This document shows positions 18,814-24,201 of a stretch of DNA of 24,201 nt, piece by piece. The DNA is from Macrocybe gigantea. Its lineage: Eukaryota > Basidiomycota > Agaricomycetes > Agaricales > Callistosporiaceae. The notes below the pieces were generated by a model that was given only the letters and a program-made list of their open reading frames with translations, was not told where the DNA came from and made no database searches. The first letter of the stretch is position 1, and the number at the start of each line of letters is the position of its first letter. The position numbers were made by a program, and so were the translations under genes. The stretch is taken from the NCBI GenBank assembly GCA_011319805.1, contig SJRY01000307.1, positions 1 through 24,201 on the forward strand. The letters run 5' to 3'.

Positions 18814-20861
18814 CTTACGTTGACGATGGTGACGACATCGCTAACGATGTCCAGCCTTCCTTCAACTTCCATTCTCAATCAGTAACCATAGCCGTTCCAG
18901 GAAATAGCGAATCGTTTGTTTTAGTCATGGGCTTCACAGTATGTTTCTTATTTGGTTATTCATTTATTTGACTAAGTGCCGTGGCAGCATCAGGCAGAGT
19001 TGGACTGGTTTAATGATCTAATCATTTCCACCGGATTATGCGACAACTCACCGGACAATCCAGCAAACTATCCATTCATCAAGACCATTTCACACGACGA
19101 ATGGAATCGATCCTGTTCGAGTGAATTACTCGACGACTTTGCAGGGCATCATTTTTTGTTATATGGACGATCCGCGGAGTCTGTGCCTTTTGACAGGAAG
19201 ACATTTCGAGATTTGTTTTGTGTGGATGCAATCACAACTTACAACGGTGACGTTTCACGCACTCATTCGACGTTTCTTTTGATCCTTACTTCTGGTCTTC
19301 TTATAGATTTGTCCCGACCTCGTGAGCCGTCAAGCATGGAATCCGCATATGTTAAGGGAACGTTGGGTGATTTCCTCGACAACGACGGCGGCCCGGTGTC
19401 GAGGCCGTTAATAGGATTCGAATTCGTTCGAAAGACGTTCAGCACACCAACATGCCCTTTGTCGACAGAGGCTGTTGCTTATACTGAAGCTATACAATTA
19501 CCGTGGTGTCCGATCACCAAACCCATACCCTATCCGAGCATGCAGATGGGCATGTGCTGCACTGCTAATTCTTACTCTGGCTTTCGAACATTTCCAGATG
19601 GATTCGCGGCAAACGTACAGGTCGTCTGCGGCGTGCAGGTGTGGTTCATCATCGTGCCTGACGGCGACGACTTTGAACAGTTCGCCTCTTGTGACGCATT
19701 TGATTCACTATCTATTTCAGATCGTGTGTACCTTCGCAGTCGTCGGATCGTGGCTTTGGTTGTTCGTGCAGGAATGGAACTGTAAGTCCATGTCGCGAAG
19801 CCGCTACAATGTTACTTACAACATTGCGTCACAGTTTTATCCGTCCCAATACGTCTTTCGCCGTGTTTTCGCCTGAACCATCCGTGGCGTTCATTCGTTA
19901 TTTCTATTCTACCCCTGTCATCGCAGACACCGTTTACGGCGTGTTGCACTCCTTCCTTGATGACACGCCCAACAAACCAAATTCTACACGACGATGGGGT
20001 TTCAAGTTCTCACTCGCATAGTGGCTCTATACCACAAGGATCTATTTCTCAAGCGATGTCAGCAAGGTTCGTACACCCACTATGTGTTGCCTTGATACGC
20101 TCTCTCTGATTTAAGGCACAGATGTTACTGACAACGAAATGCATTACTTGCGACCGTCGGATTTTGCCGACGTCACTCGATTATTGCAATTGAGAGCGCT
20201 AATTCACCTCAGCAACGTTCTTCACGCGTGGCAATATACAGACGTCGACGAACCGGTTGCCCAACGTCGCCGTTTGGTGTATGCTCGAAAGAGATGCAGC
20301 GAAATTTGCTCTTGGTTTTTCGGTTCCTTTTCCTTGGTCAACGATCGTGACATAGTCATTAATTGCGAGCGCGAGCTCTATCGCCCATACGTTACTCAAG
20401 TCGCATCTGCAATTGTCAGCCGTAAAATCTTGCTAGAAAAACGTGGCCTATCGGGATTTCCCTATTGCACGTCTGATGACATAAAACAGGCCCTTTTTCG
20501 TTGTTTCAAGAACACCAGAGGTTTACCCGAGCTGTTCGAAGATCTACTCTGCCATCCTCCATCAACCTCCACTTTTGCTTGGAATCCTTCTCTTCAAGGG
20601 TTATATGTACAAAATCAGCCCCAAGCCAGGGAAGAAATTCGTTCGTTGTTCAACTTGCATTATTTCCTCGTTTTTGGGTTTTGATCAAGTTGCATTTACT
20701 TCTTAGCACTGTCAGATGGTTTGACCTATGACGATATACATTTCGACTGTGAACTGTCGCGGTTACAGAAAAATCTCACATCTAATCCGGCTGGCGAATC
20801 CGATGCCATTTCGAATTCATCTATCGAATCCGAATCCGAAGACGGCGACGGTGACGTTTGA
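18814..20861 (+). pseudogene. JmjC-like (cupin-fold) protein with lost metal ligands, probably frame-broken
   Basis: Exons: about 18814-18938, 18988-19781, 19835 to about 19990, a frame-shifted piece to 20066, 20116-20640, 20707-20861. Introns are 49, 53, 49 and 66 bp. Sequence such as VTIAVPGNSESFVLVMGF, RPLIGFEF, FAANVQVVCGVQVWFIIVPD, MELFIRPNTSFAVFSPE and YGVLHSFLDD resembles a large group of Agaricomycete JmjC-like proteins. Where those carry H-x-D this copy has F-P-D (19591-19599), and where the distal His is expected after RPNT it has Phe (19857-19859), so the iron site appears gone. Frame breaks are suspected near 18611, at 18810 (in-frame TGA) and near 19950-20000. A helical C-terminal domain and an acidic tail (SSIESESEDGDGD) follow. 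It could be a non-catalytic protein with sequencing errors rather than a pseudogene. Confidence 0.6.
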
Positions 20862-20928
20862 CAACGGGTGCCTCATTGCCTCAGAACTCTAGCTTTCATT
20901 TACGCGTCTGTCCTCACGTTATTACTTC

Positions 20929-21664
20929 TATTACGTTTTTGTACCGTCTTTATAATACAACGCGTGTGGAATCCTCTCGACATCGCATCCACTCAACGAC
21001 CGTCGAGGTAACTCAACCCTGCTCAGTATGCTTGTTTTCCAATGATTTTGGCGGCAGCCCAAGTTCACGTCGATATACATTGCAGATATGCTGGTCATAG
21101 GTGTCCGATCGGGTGCAACCCGTGAGCCTGACGCTCTGTGGCCTGAGATGTACTTTTTTATCGAGCGGATATTTCCCGCATACAAGATCGCCGTCGACAC
21201 CATGTGAAACGCGACGTAGACGTATTAATGACTTGGGCTTTCGCAGACTGGTTCGGATTGTTCCCGGACGAAAGTCAAAGCAAATATAATCGAACTGTGG
21301 TGCGTTAGATCCTTATTCGTTCGATTTTCCTCTTATTGAAATTTGCTAGGATATCATGGACTTGTTGCAACTGAGGGATCTAGAGGACACATTTTGCGTT
21401 AGCCGGTGTCGTAACATCTGCTCTGCATACAATTCCTCTTGGCAGCAAGTTTATACAGAAGCAATCGAGAATTGGAATGCTGAATCTGCGAGACGAAACC
21501 CATTCCCTCCACCTCCCCTTTCACCAGCACGTCACGCTATTGTTCCACGAAGCGATCTATTGTATGACATACCCAACCCGGATCCCGCTTACAATGCTGC
21601 TGTACCCTCCGATTTATTCCTTTCCGTGATTATAAGTCCTATATTTCCTACGTCAGTACTCTGA
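20929..21664 (+). pseudogene. Unknown gene, at least three exons, with one apparent frame break
   Basis: A first exon (start unresolved) ends at 21007. A 50-bp GT-AG intron leads in phase 0 to an exon from 21058 with PKFTSIYIADMLVIGVR and REPDALWPEMYFFIERIFPA, which stops at TGA 21205-21207. One frame over, the sequence continues as KRDVDVLMTWAFADWFGLFP up to 21299. A 50-bp intron (21300-21349) then leads in phase to the last exon, 21350-21664, with MDLLQLRDLEDTFCVSRC, a short Pro-rich segment (NPFPPPPLSPARH) and the natural end. Restoring one base at 21204-21205 would join both parts, so this is a frameshift or a sequencing error. No family is recognised. Confidence 0.4.
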
Positions 21665-21938
21665 TGGAAACATTCACTTCCATCGACTAGCATGCATTCC
21701 TCTCGGAGGGGTTTTTTTTTTTTTTTTATCCACTGTTTCTTTTGGTCGATTTGGCTCTCGTTGTAAACAAAAAAAAAATTTTTGGTCAATTTTGTTCTTG
21801 GTGCAAACTGATGTGCATGTACATTGTAACATTGTCAATTTGTCAATTACATCGTCGTACATGTTCAAAAAATATTTATAACAAGGGAGACGAAGAAAAA
21901 AAAAGAAGAAACAAAAAAAAGGATGCATGCCGTTGACG
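21665..21938. other. AT-rich convergent 3' spacer
   Basis: Lies between two convergent genes and contains a T17 run at about 21711-21727, an A9 run at about 21770 and a stretch of A-rich repeats near 21893-21920. This fits 3' untranslated and polyadenylation sequence for both sides. No gene is seen. Confidence 0.5.
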
Positions 21939-23242
21939 TCATTCTTTACGACCTTTCATCGCTTCGCTCATGACTACATCCTCTTCCAAGATCGCACCCG
22001 CTGTCTCAAGCACTGGAACCTTGACCCGTTTTATAATGCCTTCACCGTCTTTGTCGTATCCGACCTTTCTTTTTATAATCGTTTTGACGTCTTTGTCAAC
22101 CTTGTTCTTGTTCTTCCGTTGTTCATAGGCAGCCTGTATAACATGGTCAAAAGTCAATAGGTTCGTACGATCATATCGAGGGGTGGGGGCGGGGATCTGT
22201 ACCTTTCTGTACTTGCTATTCAACAGAGCCACTGATCTCAGTATCGCTTTCACCTTCCACTTTCCTTGCTGTGCTGGCACGGCGATGAAGGATGCTTGAA
22301 TCTGCGCAATATCGCCAACATGGAAAACATTGGAATGCGAGTTTGTCATTGTCCTGCGGCTCCTTCAGTACTGTGTTTGCTAACATATGTAGCAACCTAC
22401 TCTTCTTGACCGTTTGTTCTCTGGTAATATTCAACTTGATTCTCGGGCGTCCTAATAACGTCGAATTGTTCAACAGCCTTTTCGAGAGCGCCGTGTTTGT
22501 CTTCCATGGCTAAAAACGGTACGTGTGCTTCATTTGCTGCCTGCTTGACTGGCGTGTACACGCGGTTGCTGATCTCGATGGCGGCGCATTTCTCATCGAA
22601 TAGTTCCTTGGGAAATTTGACATCGACGCTCCACGAACATTCAGCATCAACACCCATCTGGTCCGAGAAATGTTGGTAAATGGCGTTACACGTCGCCAAG
22701 GCCTGATCAAATTCCGGAATTCCAAGGCCAGTGAGTCGGACTCTCTGCATTAAACGCAACGCGCTTTGAGCGTACGTGGGTCACCTGCTGGTCTACAATC
22801 CCAGCGGGTGTTAAAAGCCGGTTTTCAAATGATTGCAATGGCAGCATATTAGGCCATGGACTTACAAGCTGCATTCGAACGGAAGAAGCTCAACGTGTGC
22901 GATAACACCTTTGACAGTGAATACCGCTTCCTGCCTTTCGACAGTACCCGTATGACTGTCTACAGGATAAAGCAATCTCCAGCAGGTCGGGTTGCTTGTC
23001 TTGACAACGTCAAAATCCTTGATCGTATCGTCGGGCTGCCATGGATTCACAATTGCCGTAAGTTTCTAACCAAGTTTCGAGGGAATGCTGCTTGCCTCTT
23101 TGTAATCGTGGAGCTCGCAGGCTCCCTCTACGAGTTTTTGCATTTCTGTCACGAGCGCTTGTCCTGTCCGGGTCATTATCAATATTGCTGCACGGCGTAG
23201 GAATCACTTACGGGCACCGTTGAAATCGTAATATTCGTCCAT
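21939..23242 (-). CDS. Unknown 323-residue protein of a recurrent Agaricomycete type
   Basis: Six exons: 23242-23212, 23163-23132, 23065-22866, 22763-22401, 22353-22203, 22133-21939. Introns are 48, 66, 102, 47 and 69 bp, all GT-AG. The spliced frame is 972 nt and open throughout. Recognisable stretches are MDEYYDFNGA, NPWQPDDTIKDFDVV, FTVKGVIAHVELLPFECS, VRLTGLGIPEFDQALATC, WSVDVKFPKELFDEKCAA and EISNRVYTPVKQAANEA. Next come VGDIAQIQASFIAVP and KWKVKAILRSVALLNSKY, then a Lys/Glu-rich tail with KRKVGYDKDGEG. I recall similar unnamed proteins in many mushroom genomes, but no function. The third intron (102 bp) is the least certain junction. The last intron is a multiple of three and may be retained. 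Opposite-strand frames here are shadows. Confidence 0.7.
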
Positions 23243-24056
23243 GTGTACAGCGTCTATTTGCAGCGGGCGTTCACAATGCGAGTCTCAGTCTTTGATTCTC
23301 TGAATCCACTGAAGCCACCCTTTTTCTTGGGCTATTTTTGCAACGACGTGCCTGCGTGCCGCACGGACAGGCACCGTTGATCCTCGAAACTGGGACCACT
23401 CCATTAATTAAAGAAGCATGACCGCTTCTATTTCAAAGTATGTCAGGTCGCTTCTTGGTAGTTATGTATTTTGATTTCTCGGTAGCTCGACTTTTCGTCA
23501 CTCAGCTTCTGTTAACTACTTCAAATCGACTTGACGAAGCTTTTGAGTGCGACATCGCGTACATGAAGAATTAATGGCCGCTCGTCGGTGGGGAATTGAC
23601 CGTGCGTCTGCAGCTCGCGCTTATATCACAAATTCGATATTGGCATGTCTATACCTGCCTCTGTTAATCGAAGTCTGCATTCCGCGGTCAGAGCACGAAC
23701 ATTCTCACCTAGCTCCGAGGAAAGCAAAACCCTCTACCCGATTTTGTTCTCTATTTATAGGTCATTCCACTGCGCCTCAATTGCGTCGCCAACCACTCCT
23801 TCTGCGGAGTTTTATTGACCTTTCTGGATGAACCTGGCACGTAAACGTAATGGAGAAACAAGCATGCCCTTTGCCCCATTTTTTTTTTTTCTCCGTTTAT
23901 AGGTTGCCATCGCGCTGCGCCGCGGACACTGATTATCGTAAAGGTATATAAGTCGGCGCCTTCCCCATCTTTTTTTTTTTTCGACCCGCGTCCTGCTCCC
24001 TCCTCTGTTGATCAACGTGCCGTCGAACCTATCGTCACTACATCGCCAGCCCTACC
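23243..24056. promoter_or_regulatory. Divergent intergenic region with promoters
   Basis: About 810 bp between the minus-strand start at 23242 and the plus-strand start at 24057. A TATA box (TATATAAG, 23945-23952) lies about 105 bp upstream of the plus-strand ATG, followed by T-rich and C-rich sequence typical of fungal leaders. Two similar motifs (TTTATAGGT before CTGCGCC) occur near 23755 and 23897. A 94-codon frame at 23547 has no motif and is not called. Confidence 0.55.
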
Positions 24057-24201
24057 ATGCCACCGAAAGGTTCCAGGTCTAATGAAAAGGTGTGCAGCCT
24101 ACCGTCTTGCCCATCTCAAATTCGTTCCCTTTCGACGTCTAGGTGTTTCACAACATCAACGGCCGTAATTGTGCGTCTAAACATTTGTTCAGTAAAAGAC
24201 C
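24057..24201 (+). CDS. 5' part of an unknown gene running off the right edge
   Basis: ATG 24057 opens a short first exon to 24089 (MPPKGSRSNEK). A 53-bp GT-AG intron (24090-24142) leads in phase 0 to VFHNINGRNCASKHLFSKR and the window end. The TATA box at 23945 and a pyrimidine-rich leader support transcription from here. A basic start of the MPPK type is common in fungal nuclear proteins, but too little is visible to assign a family. Confidence 0.5.
   Translation, partial: MPPKGSRSNEKVCSLPSCPSQIRSLSTSRCFTTSTAVIVRLNICSVKD

Noticed and set aside
22856..23200. Plus-strand frame opposite the six-exon minus-strand gene
   Set aside because: The minus-strand exons join in phase with neighbours on both sides; the plus frame has no partner exons.

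Overview
The window reads as nuclear DNA of a filamentous basidiomycete, probably an Agaricomycete. Genes are split by many short GT-AG introns (mostly 42-80 bp, often with CTGAY or CTAAY branch sites and long T runs before the acceptor). Several gene families are types known mainly from mushroom-forming fungi: a Helitron with a DUF6570-like region, a TET/JBP-like dioxygenase, a KDM3-type JmjC protein and a viroplasmin-like (RNase H1 N-terminal) protein. There is no bacterial operon structure, and I found no rRNA, tRNA or CRISPR array. No search could be run, so family names rest on visible motifs and on recalled knowledge of the families.

Layout. 1-860: mostly non-coding, with three perfect small hairpins, a 12-bp direct repeat and one possible terminal exon. 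About 860-8940: a degraded Helitron. Its Rep (HUH, two-tyrosine) and PIF1-like helicase lie in two frames joined near 5400. A stop at 7810 and a further frame change near 8070 separate the helicase from a C-terminal ubiquitin-protease-like domain. 9109-11500: two minus-strand genes, a small viroplasmin-like protein and a 2OG-Fe(II) oxygenase of the fungal TET/JBP kind with intact metal ligands. 11816-13772: a divergent pair of unnamed paralogues sharing all three intron positions and a 429-bp intergenic promoter. 13972-16093: an apparently intact seven-exon KDM3-like JmjC gene with zinc-finger cysteines. 16170-16518: a doubtful minus-strand gene. 16684-20861: a long plus-strand gene or gene pair (N-terminal helical exons, a Ser/Asp-rich repeat region, then a JmjC-like domain whose metal ligands look lost), with several apparent frame breaks. 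20929-21664: an unknown plus-strand gene with one apparent frame break. 21939-23242: a six-exon minus-strand gene of an unnamed family, 323 codons and intact. 24057-end: the first exons of a plus-strand gene behind a TATA box.

Taken together this is an accessory, transposon-rich island. It combines a rolling-circle transposon with two classes of 2-oxoglutarate oxygenase that in other systems act on methylated DNA bases (TET/JBP) and on histone lysines (JmjC). Whether these genes work together or are carried by a mobile element whose transposase lies outside the window cannot be decided from this sequence. Exon models were built by hand. Those marked intact keep an open reading frame through every junction, with total lengths divisible by three.
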